Shown piece after piece: positions 18,200 to 26,661 of a DNA stretch of 64,000 nucleotides. The position numbers and the translations under genes are program-made. The notes beneath the pieces are model-generated. The model was not told the DNA's origin. It was given only the letters and a program-made list of their open reading frames with translations, and did no database searches. The stretch comes from GCA-2748575 sp965222725 (GTDB taxonomy: Bacteria; Pseudomonadota; Gammaproteobacteria; Pseudomonadales; Ketobacteraceae): the NCBI GenBank assembly GCA_965222725.1, contig OZ244969.1, forward strand, positions 3,286,001 to 3,350,000, in the 5' to 3' direction. Numbering within the stretch: the stretch's first letter is position 1; every line of letters starts with the position of its first letter.

Positions 18200-19129
18200 G
18201 TGGAGCAAAAAGTGACACAGCTGATTAATCACGGAAAAGGATCAGGGTACGGGTTTGCCCTGATTGCGGTGGCCATCTGGACCGGCTTTATTCTGGTGTC
18301 CCGTGAGGGGGCCACCAGCACACTGCATTTCAGCGATATAATCGCCATTCGCTACGGGGTTTGTGCGCTCCTGTTGCTGCCTTTCTGGTGGTTCTTCCAG
18401 CGGTTTAATTTTCTCAGACCCAGGTACCTGATCAGCGGCTTGCTGGGCGGCCTAGGTTATGCGCTCTGCGCATTTCAGGGTTTTGCCGGGGCGCCCGCAT
18501 CCCACGCTGCGGTTTTGTTGCCGGGTACCATGCCCTTGCTGATTATTCTGGCCAGTGTTGCCATCAATGGTGAACAGCATAGCTTGACGCACTGGACCGG
18601 TGTGGCTGTGATTTCTGCCGGTATTGCGGTGCTTGTCATGTCACAGGTGTTCGCCACCGGTACCCCGGGCGCAGGGCAGCTCTGGCTGCTGCTGGCCGCT
18701 TTGTTCTGGTCCCTGTTTTCTGTGTGCATTCGGCGCTGGTCCATTACACCGGCAGAGGCGGTGATATCCCTGGCACTGGTTACCGCACTTTTTTATCTGC
18801 CACTGTATTTGCTGATTTCTCCGGGGCGCCTGCTACAGGCTTCGCTCAGCGATATTGGATTGCAGGCTTTCTATCAGGGCGTACTGGCTACCATTGTGCA
18901 GATGTATTGCTATGTGCAGGCGGTTCGGTTGCTGGGGCCGTCCACTATGGGGGCCTTTATGGCGCTGGTGCCGGTGCTGGCGGGTTTGCTGGCAACCCGG
19001 GTGTTTGCAGAGCCGCTGACCTGGCCTTTGTTGGTGGCCATGGTGTTGGTAAGCGGTGGTTGCTGGCTGGCAAACAATAATCTTGTTCAAAAAAGGAGAG
19101 AAGAATGCCTTACGTCAATATCAGAGTAA
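18200..19129 (+). CDS. EamA/DMT-family transporter
   Basis: 309-residue permease of the drug/metabolite transporter superfamily. It has two EamA halves, about ten hydrophobic segments and no signal peptide, in the inner membrane. The first half shows AVAIWTGFILVSREG and the second LLAALFWSLFSVCIRRWSIT. The start is GTG at 18200 (an ATG at 18186 runs into a stop after four codons); a second GTG at 18212 is possible. It overlaps the following tautomerase gene by 25 bp. Divergent LysR control and a metabolic partner suggest export of a small organic compound; the substrate cannot be inferred. Confidence 0.88.
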   Translation: MEQKVTQLINHGKGSGYGFALIAVAIWTGFILVSREGATSTLHFSDIIAIRYGVCALLLLPFWWFFQRFNFLRPRYLISGLLGGLGYALCAFQGFAGAPASHAAVLLPGTMPLLIILASVAINGEQHSLTHWTGVAVISAGIAVLVMSQVFATGTPGAGQLWLLLAALFWSLFSVCIRRWSITPAEAVISLALVTALFYLPLYLLISPGRLLQASLSDIGLQAFYQGVLATIVQMYCYVQAVRLLGPSTMGAFMALVPVLAGLLATRVFAEPLTWPLLVAMVLVSGGCWLANNNLVQKRREECLTSISE

Positions 19130-19314
19130 CGGAAGAGGGGGTTACCGCAGCACAGAAAGCCCAGCTTATTAAAGGCGTAACGCAGCTGCTGGTGGATGTG
19201 CTGAATAAAAACCCGCAAACGACTTTTGTGATTATCGACGAAGTGCCCACCGACAACTGGGGCATAGCCGGTGAGCCTGTTACCCGGCTGCGGCAGCAAA
19301 CAACATCCGGTTAA
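19105..19314 (+). CDS. 4-oxalocrotonate tautomerase-family enzyme
   Basis: 69-residue protein beginning Met-Pro-Tyr-Val-Asn. Once Met is removed, Pro1 would be the catalytic base of this superfamily. VTAAQKAQLIKGVTQLLVDV and TTFVIIDEVPTDNWGIAG match the family. The AGGAGAGAAG site directly before the ATG supports the start even though it lies inside the end of the transporter gene. It is probably co-expressed with the EamA transporter; the substrate is unknown. The last 4 bases overlap the convergent gene. Confidence 0.9.
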   Translation: MPYVNIRVTEEGVTAAQKAQLIKGVTQLLVDVLNKNPQTTFVIIDEVPTDNWGIAGEPVTRLRQQTTSG

Positions 19315-19967
19315 AGCGACGACCAGGGAAAGTTGTAGGTAGCCATAACGCCGTTGTTTTCATCCTGCAGGAAGCCCCATACCGTTATGCGTTCAATACT
19401 CACACCGATTAATCCGGCAAAGCCTTCTTCTTCAGTGACGCCGCCGCCGACTTCGAAGGACAGTGGCGTGCTGAAGTTTTTCGCGATGCTGCGGTAGCTT
19501 TCCGACAGTTTGTCGTAGTCGTCCACCAGTTTGGCGTATTTCTGCTGTAGCGATGCCCATTTTTCGGAGTGGGTTTCAAAATCCTGAACCAGATCGCTGG
19601 ATTTGTTCAGTACGCCTTCATAGCGCAGTACCAGTTGGTAGTAGTTTTCCTTGGCGTCATACAACTCTTTGTAGCGACCGTTCAGCTCGTCGATAGTGGC
19701 CTGCAGTTCCTGGTTTTTCTGCCTGGCTGCCTGGGCTGCGTCCCGGGCCCGCTGATACAGATTACAATCGGGTATCACCGCATCCGGTGATACCACGAAC
19801 ACTTGCTTGCCGTTAATGGTTTGTGCTTGTAGATCGCTTTTCTCCACCATCTGAAAACATTCTTCCGCCTGGGCGGGCACTGCCGCCAGAAAAGCCATGA
19901 CAAGGCAGGTGGATAGCAAGGTACGGATCACTTTGCGATTCAGGGTGGCGATGGCGGTGCTTGTCAT
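19311..19967 (-). CDS. Exported coiled-coil protein, function unknown (cassette gene 4)
   Basis: 218 residues with a clear Sec signal peptide (TLLSTCLVMAFLAAVPAQA, cleavage likely after AQA). The mature part contains two Cys (ECFQ and DCNLY) that may form a disulfide. A long coiled coil follows from about residue 85 to 165 (QAARQKNQELQATIDELNGR onwards). The C terminus looks like a small beta-rich tail (LSFEVGGG, VSIERITVWGF). Periplasmic localisation is predicted. It is the last gene of the minus-strand set whose first gene carries a peptidoglycan amidase domain, with 28 bp to the upstream gene. No family recognised. Confidence 0.8.
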   Translation of the reverse strand: MTSTAIATLNRKVIRTLLSTCLVMAFLAAVPAQAEECFQMVEKSDLQAQTINGKQVFVVSPDAVIPDCNLYQRARDAAQAARQKNQELQATIDELNGRYKELYDAKENYYQLVLRYEGVLNKSSDLVQDFETHSEKWASLQQKYAKLVDDYDKLSESYRSIAKNFSTPLSFEVGGGVTEEEGFAGLIGVSIERITVWGFLQDENNGVMATYNFPWSSL

Positions 19968-19995
19968 GTGTGTTTTCCTGTTTCAGAATTCCGGG

Positions 19996-20526
19996 TTATT
20001 GAGTGGCAGCATCCAGTTGCCGGGTGGTTTCACCGATTTTGCGGGTAATCACCGGCAGATCATCAATCACGGCGTTGATTTCTTCCGATTCCTTGCGGAG
20101 TGTTTCAATTTTCTGATCGAATTCATCGGGAGAGAAATTATCCTGCTCCCGCAGGCGTTCCTTCTCTGCTTTAACATCGCTGATTTCCCGGTTGAGTTCC
20201 TGGGAGCGGGATTTTAACTGATCCAGTTCCTGGAGCATTTCCTTGCCCTGGTTTTCCAGTGCCTTTTTTTCCTTTTTCAGACGTTCCCGTTCTGCTTCCG
20301 CCTCTTTCCATTTCTGGCGGAAATAATAGTTTTTGCCGATCTGGTACAGGGCAATGGAAATACCGCCTGTCAGAACGTGCACCCGTACCTTTTGGGGCAG
20401 GTAGCCGGAAGCGGCAAACAAGAGCCCGAGCCCGATCAGAATACCGGTTTCCTGGGTAACCACATAAACCGCCAGGTCCCAGGCGTTGTTCTGAACCCAG
20501 TCAATGGCTTTGCTGAACCAGTTCAT
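19996..20526 (-). CDS. Membrane-anchored coiled-coil protein, function unknown (cassette gene 3)
   Basis: 176 residues. The first 70 contain two hydrophobic stretches (ETGILIGLGLLFAASGYL and VHVLTGGISIALYQIG). A highly charged coiled coil then covers about residues 75-160, rich in Glu, Lys and Arg (EAERERLKKEKKALENQ). The layout of anchor plus coiled coil is similar to an inner-membrane spanin or an assembly scaffold, but I see no homology to name it. It lies 28 bp from gene 4 and 48 bp from gene 2. Confidence 0.78.
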   Translation of the reverse strand: MNWFSKAIDWVQNNAWDLAVYVVTQETGILIGLGLLFAASGYLPQKVRVHVLTGGISIALYQIGKNYYFRQKWKEAEAERERLKKEKKALENQGKEMLQELDQLKSRSQELNREISDVKAEKERLREQDNFSPDEFDQKIETLRKESEEINAVIDDLPVITRKIGETTRQLDAATQ

Positions 20527-20574
20527 AGTGACCTCTTTTTTTGCTTAACAGAATGGTGTCAGGAAAGTGTAAGT

Positions 20575-21138
20575 TCATACCAGCCCGGTGGATTTGCGCT
20601 TTCTGCGGGCCCGTTCCAGGGCCACAATAAACTTGTGCATGGGGCCGGCGCCCAGGCCCATCATAATGCCGGTAATAAATAACCCGATGCCACCGTTCAG
20701 CCACTCATTGGCCAGTACCGGGGGCAGCTCTTCGCTGGCGGGGGTGGCGTCTCTGACCAGCTCAAACACGTTGATATCAGTCACGAACACAAACACCAGC
20801 CCCACCAGAATCGCGACGGTTTTGGCCAGATACTTCATAAAAATGGTGCGTACCCGGTCGGTGGATACTAATAGACTGCCTTTGTAATTGGGGTCTTCAC
20901 TGAACAGATACTGGGATACCAGTTTGAGGTGAAAATCTTCATATTTGCTGTCGGTGGTTTTGGTATTGATGCGGCTGTAGAGCTGGTTGGCAATACGCCG
21001 GGACAATTCATTCCAGTGTTTATAGCGACCGGTTTGTACTTCGAACACGTCATAGAGTGCCTTGATCAGCTCAACCAGGCGCTCGATAAACAATGCCAGC
21101 AGCAGCGTTCCCGAAAGCAGGATAATGGCGTTTTCCAT
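20575..21138 (-). CDS. Three-helix membrane protein, paralogue of the amidase N-domain (cassette gene 2)
   Basis: 187 residues with three predicted transmembrane helices (about 3-20, 106-124, 148-166). The motif I-E-R-x2-E-x2-K occurs at residues 18-26 at the end of helix 1. T-G-x3-G-x-G-x2-P-x-H occurs at 156-168 in helix 3. The same two motifs, in the same order and spacing class, occur in the neighbouring amidase-bearing protein (residues 28-36 and 178-190), so the two are paralogues. The C terminus is very basic (ERARRKRK), predicting a cytoplasmic tail. No known family is recognised; holin-like or channel-like roles are conceivable. Confidence 0.8.
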   Translation of the reverse strand: MENAIILLSGTLLLALFIERLVELIKALYDVFEVQTGRYKHWNELSRRIANQLYSRINTKTTDSKYEDFHLKLVSQYLFSEDPNYKGSLLVSTDRVRTIFMKYLAKTVAILVGLVFVFVTDINVFELVRDATPASEELPPVLANEWLNGGIGLFITGIMMGLGAGPMHKFIVALERARRKRKSTGLV

Positions 21139-21163
21139 AAGCGGGCTCCTGAATTAATAATGG

Positions 21164-22453
21164 TTAAGCGAATACGTAGGGCAGGTCTTTGTATTGTTTT
21201 ATTTCCTGCTGGGCCTTGCCCGTTTCCCAGCTCTGGTACACGGTTTTAATGCACTGCTGAAGCTTTTCATGGGGAAAGTTTGACCCGGGGCAGGCGGTAG
21301 GCTTAACCAGATAATGGGGCATGATGCCGCTGCTGAAATCCAGCGGAATCTGGTAAATGTGTGCCCACAGGGCAATTACCCGGGCGCCTGCGGCGATCTG
21401 GGCTTCGGTGGGCTCCTGGTTACCGAACTGGCCGTTGTAGTTGCTGAACTGGTCCTGCCCCTGAGTATGAAAATTACCATGAAAGGCAATGCCCAGGCTT
21501 TCCTGGTTGGCGCCGTAGGCGTGGTTGCCCACCCGGTCCCAGCGACAGAAAAACTCGATCTCGCCGTCGGGCATGATGACGCAGTGATAGCCGGTGGACC
21601 ATTGTTTGATTTTGGTGATTTCATCCACAACCGCCTGAAAACTGTTTTCGTGGTGCATGGCCGTATGGTGATACACAACTTTGGTGGGGTTACCGGGGCG
21701 CAGATTGCGGTTCTGCAGTTTGTCCCGGTCCACGCCGCCATCGTAGTCAATGGTAATCAGTCTGCCCTCGCGTTTGGTGGTGGCTTCGGCTAAAGGCTGA
21801 GTTTTCTTTTTGGCTACCGGTGCCTGCCGTTGTCTTTCTTCCTCAATGTCCACCCGGCGGGTGGTCAGGAACCGCAGCAGAACATGAATGGGCTGGCTGC
21901 CGCCGCCAATAATCAGCCCGGTCACCAGCGTATCCATCAACCGCTGATCCCGGAAGGATTCAAAGATCAGTCCCACCAACCGCACATCAAAGGCTTCCGC
22001 CGCTGCAATCCCCAAACCGGCCGCCGCCAGCTGCAAGAAAGCCCGCTGTTTAATCTGGGTCAGGCTGGGGGTGGGAATGGGGAACACCTTGATGGCGTGA
22101 TGCTGTTCAAAACCTGCTTCGCTTTCATCCATGTCTTCCACCTGCGCCGGCTGGCGGCTGGGAATTGCCGACAGGTGTGCCGGTTCAATGCTGGCGGCGA
22201 AGTCGGTAATGCTGCGATTGGTTTTATAAACCAGCAGCGCCTTTTTCAGGGATTGAGCGCTGTCGTAGGCTTCTTTGAGGGTGCGCTTTACCTGCTGGCT
22301 GCGTTTGCCTTCATCGCCCCGTTTGCTTTCAAAATCTGTGAAATGCTTGAACACTTCCAGAATACGTTCGATGACCAGCGACAGACCTGCTGCCACTGTC
22401 AGGGCATAAATAACAAGATCAATGGCACTGCTGGCCTGTGCGGCATCCGGCAT
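21164..22453 (-). CDS. Membrane protein with C-terminal PGRP/amidase_2 domain (cassette gene 1)
   Basis: 429 residues. The N-terminal half has three hydrophobic segments (about 11-30, 138-165, 172-195) with I-E-R-x2-E-x2-K at 28-36 and T-G-x3-G-x-G-x2-P-x-H at 178-190. Residues about 245-400 are an N-acetylmuramoyl-L-alanine amidase (T7-lysozyme/PGRP fold). It has His262/263 in VVYHHTAMHH, Tyr289 in STGYHCVI, and His380, Lys384 and Cys388 in MPHYLVKPTACPG, the full zinc and catalytic set. Such domains cut the lactyl-peptide bond of peptidoglycan. Charge distribution places the amidase on the cytoplasmic side, which is odd. It is first of four co-oriented genes. Confidence 0.85.
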   Translation of the reverse strand: MPDAAQASSAIDLVIYALTVAAGLSLVIERILEVFKHFTDFESKRGDEGKRSQQVKRTLKEAYDSAQSLKKALLVYKTNRSITDFAASIEPAHLSAIPSRQPAQVEDMDESEAGFEQHHAIKVFPIPTPSLTQIKQRAFLQLAAAGLGIAAAEAFDVRLVGLIFESFRDQRLMDTLVTGLIIGGGSQPIHVLLRFLTTRRVDIEEERQRQAPVAKKKTQPLAEATTKREGRLITIDYDGGVDRDKLQNRNLRPGNPTKVVYHHTAMHHENSFQAVVDEITKIKQWSTGYHCVIMPDGEIEFFCRWDRVGNHAYGANQESLGIAFHGNFHTQGQDQFSNYNGQFGNQEPTEAQIAAGARVIALWAHIYQIPLDFSSGIMPHYLVKPTACPGSNFPHEKLQQCIKTVYQSWETGKAQQEIKQYKDLPYVFA

Positions 22454-22659
22454 ATGGGGTCCCTCTGATTGCGCAAAAAACCTAACAGCATTAAGGATTA
22501 CAGAATAACAGCAATACTGGCAATGTATCTCGACAAATTATTTTCGTTAGTGCAAAAAGTGAACGTTCCTGGGCGGGTAGAAAATGCATGAATAGGAATT
22601 TGTCAAAAATCCAGTAGACTATCCTGTTTCACGTTCCTTAATTTCCGGAAAGGCAATTC

Positions 22660-23088
22660 ATGAAGGTAATCGGCATTATATTCGGTATTCTGGCAGCACT
22701 GTTTATTCTGTGGATGGGATTTGGATTTGTCTGGTGGCAGAACAATCATGAAGAAGTTAAACAACTGGTGGATCAGGCTTTGGTGGAAGGCGAGGAGATC
22801 GGCCGGGATTCTACCGACGAGGAGTGTCTGGAGATTTACCTGGGTGTGATGAAAGATTGTGGTGAAATGACCTGTACCATACAGAATCAGGTGTTTCTGA
22901 AAACCTGCCTGGAACACAGTGCCCCCAGCGCCACGCTCTGTGCTGCCGCTCCTGCTAAAGATGAACTGATTGATCTGGCCTCCTGGGCCACCGAAATCTG
23001 CCAGGACCATGGCGTAACCAATCCCAATTGCGCCGCCGGTCTGCAGGAAGTTGCCCTGTACTGTGTGGGGTCCGGGCCGGAATCCTGA
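22660..23088 (+). CDS. Small Cys-rich exported or anchored protein, unknown
   Basis: 142 residues with one N-terminal transmembrane or signal segment (VIGIIFGILAALFILWMGFG) followed by VWWQNNHEE and a domain with eight Cys residues (ECLE, DCGEMTC, TCLEH, LCAA, ICQD, NCAA, YCVG). Their even number suggests disulfide bonding in the periplasm. No family recognised. It lies 3 bp before the ABC exporter gene pair, so it may be a partner of that exporter, although co-transcription alone does not prove this. Confidence 0.75.
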   Translation: MKVIGIIFGILAALFILWMGFGFVWWQNNHEEVKQLVDQALVEGEEIGRDSTDEECLEIYLGVMKDCGEMTCTIQNQVFLKTCLEHSAPSATLCAAAPAKDELIDLASWATEICQDHGVTNPNCAAGLQEVALYCVGSGPES

Positions 23089-23091
23089 TCT

Positions 23092-24837
23092 GTGTCTTTA
23101 CTGTTGCAATTATCCTGGTATTACCGCCGGCAATGGAAACGCTATCTGTCCGCTATTCTGATGCTGGCGGTGGTGGCGTTGCTGAATCTGGTGGCCCCCT
23201 GGCTGGTGGGTTCGGTGGTGGATCATATTGCCCAGCAAACCCTGACCATGGACATTCTGCTGCGGATTGTGGGTTTGCTGGTCGTCAGTTCCCTGGTGAT
23301 TTATGTGCTTCGCTATGCCTGGCGGCTGTTGTTGTATTCAGCCTCCTACCGCCTGGGATCCTTGTTGCGGCAACAATTGTATGAACACTGGCTGCGTCAG
23401 CCCGCTGCCTTTTTTAACGAATACGGCTCCGGGGATCTGATGGCCCGGGCCACCAATGATGTGACTGCCGTGGAAATGTCTGCCGGCGAAGCCGTATTGG
23501 CGCTGGTGGATGGGGTGATGGTTGGGCTGCTGGTGCTGGGCATTCTGTTTGTGGTGATTGACTGGCGCCTTGCAGCCCTGGCGTTAATTCCCTGGCCGGT
23601 GATGGCTTACAGTTTCTGGCGGATCAATAACCGTTTGCACGATGCCTTTGTGGATGCCCAGGCTCGTTTCAGTGATCTGAATGACCAGACCCTTGAACAG
23701 GTCAGTGCGATCCGCTTGCTGCGGGCCTATGGTTTGGAAAACCTTGCCTGCAGCCAGTTTGATCAGGCGGCCGGTAAAGCCCGCACCGCCAACCTGAAAG
23801 TGGCCGCATCAGAAGCCCGCTATGAACCCGTGATTTTTCTGACCATGGGCGTTTCTTTTCTGATTGCCCTGTCGGCAGGTGCCTGGTTTATCAGCCGGGA
23901 TGAACTCAGTGTCGGTGACCTGACCCGCTTTACCCTTTATATGGGCCAGCTGATCTGGCCCATGTTTGCCTATGGCTGGTTATTGAATCTGATGGAACGG
24001 GGGCGGGTAGCCTACGGCCGTATTCAGGCGATTCTGGAGACGGCGCCTGCCATTCGCTTTCAGGGGCAAAAAGATCCCGGAGTTGAACCCGGATTACGCT
24101 GGCAGATTCCAGCGTTTTCCTATGGCGAACACCTGCCCCCGGCGCTGCAGGATTTTCAGGGGCAACTGGCGCCGGGGCAAACGCTGGGAATAGTCGGGGA
24201 AACCGGTGCCGGCAAAAGCAGTTTTGTACAACTGCTGGGGCGATTGTATGAAGCACCGCAGGCAGAGATCACCCTGGGGGATATTGATATAACCGCGATT
24301 GAAGAGTCCCGGCTGCGCCAGACCATGGCTTTTGTTCCTCAGGAATCTTTTCTGTTTTCCACCACCATTGCGGAAAATATTGCCTTGGGAAAACCGGATG
24401 CCACACAGGAAGAGATTGCCGCAGCCGCTGCGCTGGCTGCTGTTGATGACGATATTTCGCGTTTTCCCAAACGATACCAGACCCCGGTGGGTGAGCGGGG
24501 TGTCACACTTTCCGGTGGTCAGAAGCAGCGAATTGCCATTGCCCGCGTCATGTTGCTGGCGGCGCCGGTGGTGATACTGGATGATGCGCTGTCGGCAGTG
24601 GATGTGGAAACGGAAAAGAAAATTCTCGCCAACCTGAAAAAATCCCTGGCCACCCGCACCACAATTGTCGTGAGCCATCGGCTGTCGGCGGTGGAGCAGG
24701 CCGATGAAATTATTGTGCTCAAACAGGGGCGACCGGTGGAACGGGGCACCCATCGGCAACTGATGGCTCAGCAGGGCTGGTATGCAGACATGTACCGTTA
24801 TCAGCAGCTGGAACATATGGTGGAAGAGGGCCGGTGA
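23092..24837 (+). CDS. ABC exporter half-transporter, MdlA/SmdA-like
   Basis: 581 residues: a six-helix ABC exporter transmembrane domain (about 1-310) then a nucleotide-binding domain. That domain has Walker A GETGAGKSS, signature LSGGQKQR and Walker B VVILDDALSAVD. The catalytic Glu after Walker B is Asp, as is usual for the MdlA-type partner of asymmetric heterodimers. GTG at 23092 is the start, 3 bp after the preceding stop. It pairs with the next gene (1-bp gap) to form a heterodimeric exporter in the inner membrane. Substrate unknown; E. coli MdlAB relatives are linked to multidrug export. Confidence 0.92.
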   Translation: MSLLLQLSWYYRRQWKRYLSAILMLAVVALLNLVAPWLVGSVVDHIAQQTLTMDILLRIVGLLVVSSLVIYVLRYAWRLLLYSASYRLGSLLRQQLYEHWLRQPAAFFNEYGSGDLMARATNDVTAVEMSAGEAVLALVDGVMVGLLVLGILFVVIDWRLAALALIPWPVMAYSFWRINNRLHDAFVDAQARFSDLNDQTLEQVSAIRLLRAYGLENLACSQFDQAAGKARTANLKVAASEARYEPVIFLTMGVSFLIALSAGAWFISRDELSVGDLTRFTLYMGQLIWPMFAYGWLLNLMERGRVAYGRIQAILETAPAIRFQGQKDPGVEPGLRWQIPAFSYGEHLPPALQDFQGQLAPGQTLGIVGETGAGKSSFVQLLGRLYEAPQAEITLGDIDITAIEESRLRQTMAFVPQESFLFSTTIAENIALGKPDATQEEIAAAAALAAVDDDISRFPKRYQTPVGERGVTLSGGQKQRIAIARVMLLAAPVVILDDALSAVDVETEKKILANLKKSLATRTTIVVSHRLSAVEQADEIIVLKQGRPVERGTHRQLMAQQGWYADMYRYQQLEHMVEEGR

Positions 24838-24838
24838 C

Positions 24839-26623
24839 ATGGAAGACAGATTAACCGACAGCAGCCCTCCACGTCTGAAACGCGATCAGGAACAGCGCAC
24901 TTTGATGCGGCTGATTCGTTACACCTTTGCCTATAAGAAACTGATGATCAGCGCCTTGCTGTTGTTGCTGCTGGCCACCGGCGCAGATGTGCTGGGCCCA
25001 ATACTGATCAAGATTTTTATTGATGACTACCTGTTGCCCGGTCATTGGGACTTCTGGGAGCTGATCGGCCTGGTGGCGGTGTATATTACGGCCAACATGG
25101 CTGCCGCCTGGCTGGGGTTCTGGGAAGCCATCCGTTTCAGCGACATAGCCCAGCGGGTTGTGTTTACGCTGCGCCAGTCCCTGTTCAGTCATATTCTGCG
25201 GTTACCGATCCGGCGGTTTGATTTTACCCCGGTGGGCAGTGTGGTATCCCGCATCACCAATGATACGGAAACCATCAAGGAACTTTTTGTGGGCGTGCTG
25301 GGTGTGTATGTACGCAATATCGTCAAGGTCACCGGTATTTTTATTGCTATGGCTGTGCTGGATATTCAGCTGATGCTGATCTGCGTTGTGTTTGTTCCTC
25401 TGGTGGTGATACTGATGTGGATTTATCGCCGTCTGAGTACGCCGGTGTTCAATAAGGCCCGGCAGTTACTGTCGGATATAAACGGCTCACTGAATGAAAC
25501 GCTGCAGGGTGTCTCTGTGGTGCAACTGTTCCATCAGGAAAAACGTTTTGCCCGACGCTTTGCCAAACTGAACTACAGCTATTTCAGCACCCGTACCCGC
25601 ACCATGCAGATGGACGCCTTGCTGTTGCGACCCATGGTGGACATGCTGCAGCTGTTAACGCTGGCCGGCCTGCTTTATGGTTTTGGCTGGCAGTCTCTGT
25701 CCAGTCCGGTGGAAATCGGGGTGCTCTATGCCTTTGTAAATTACCTGGGCCGTTTTATTGAGCCGTTGATTGAAATGACACAGCGCCTGAACCTGTTTCA
25801 ACAGGCCATTGTATCGGCGTCGCGGGTGTTTCGCTGGCTGGATGAAAGCAACGAACCGGATCGTGGCGACAGCACGGCAAAACTGCAACACAGGCATATT
25901 GCCATCCACAATCTGGATTTCAGTTATGAAGCGGACAAGCCGGTACTGCAGCAGTTGAATCTGGATATCCCTGAAGGCAGTTTTGTGGGCGTGGTGGGCC
26001 ATACCGGTAGCGGTAAAAGTACCCTGGCGAATTTGCTGATGGGCTTTTACCAGCCCGATGCCGGCAGCATAACCCTGGGGAATGTGCCGCTGGCAAAAAT
26101 ACCGCAAAGCCTGTTTCGCCGTACGGTGGCTATTGTTCAGCAGGACAGTTTTATATTTCGTGGCAGCATTGCCGATAACGTGGCTATTGGACGGGACTTG
26201 TCGCGGGAGCAGATTGAAGCCGCTCTGGATGAAGTGGGCATGCTGGCTTTTGTGCATCAGTTGCCCGGCGGGCTGGATTATGTGTTAACTGAAAAAGGCA
26301 GTAATCTTTCTTTTGGGCAGCGCCAGATGATTTCCTTTGCCCGGGCGCTGGCAGGCCAGCCGGATATTCTGATACTGGATGAAGCCACCGCCAATGTGGA
26401 TTCCGAAACCGAACGCAAAGTGCAGGAATCCCTCCGTCGGCTGGCGGGCAAGCGCACTGTGATTGCCATCGCTCACCGCCTTTCCACTATTACCCGGGCC
26501 GATACCATTATTGTGCTGCATCAGGGGGCTATCGTTCAGTTGGGCAACCATCATCAGCTGATGGCAAAGGATGGTCTGTACCGGCATATGTACCAGCTGC
26601 AGAATTTGCAGGAAGTGCTTTGA
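24839..26623 (+). CDS. ABC exporter half-transporter, MdlB/SmdB-like
   Basis: 594 residues: transmembrane domain (about 25-330) and nucleotide-binding domain with Walker A GHTGSGKST, signature LSFGQRQM and Walker B ILILDEATANVD, including the catalytic Glu, so this half carries the competent catalytic base. The ATG at 24839 is used, 1 base after the stop of the previous gene; the frame is open upstream but only as an overlap. The two subunits together make one asymmetric exporter. It converges on the DUF4123 gene. Confidence 0.92.
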   Translation: MEDRLTDSSPPRLKRDQEQRTLMRLIRYTFAYKKLMISALLLLLLATGADVLGPILIKIFIDDYLLPGHWDFWELIGLVAVYITANMAAAWLGFWEAIRFSDIAQRVVFTLRQSLFSHILRLPIRRFDFTPVGSVVSRITNDTETIKELFVGVLGVYVRNIVKVTGIFIAMAVLDIQLMLICVVFVPLVVILMWIYRRLSTPVFNKARQLLSDINGSLNETLQGVSVVQLFHQEKRFARRFAKLNYSYFSTRTRTMQMDALLLRPMVDMLQLLTLAGLLYGFGWQSLSSPVEIGVLYAFVNYLGRFIEPLIEMTQRLNLFQQAIVSASRVFRWLDESNEPDRGDSTAKLQHRHIAIHNLDFSYEADKPVLQQLNLDIPEGSFVGVVGHTGSGKSTLANLLMGFYQPDAGSITLGNVPLAKIPQSLFRRTVAIVQQDSFIFRGSIADNVAIGRDLSREQIEAALDEVGMLAFVHQLPGGLDYVLTEKGSNLSFGQRQMISFARALAGQPDILILDEATANVDSETERKVQESLRRLAGKRTVIAIAHRLSTITRADTIIVLHQGAIVQLGNHHQLMAKDGLYRHMYQLQNLQEVL

Positions 26624-26661
26624 TTGATCGCTAAGCTGGTAAGGTATCGGAAGCTTTTCGG

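Noticed and set aside
19311..22453. Prophage remnant
   Set aside because: No integrase, capsid, tail, attachment-site repeats or flanking tRNA seen; kept only as a phage-like analogy.
23092..24837. Missing catalytic Glu after Walker B (ILDDA) in the first ABC half-transporter
   Set aside because: A standard feature of the MdlA-type half of asymmetric exporters, so not a novelty.
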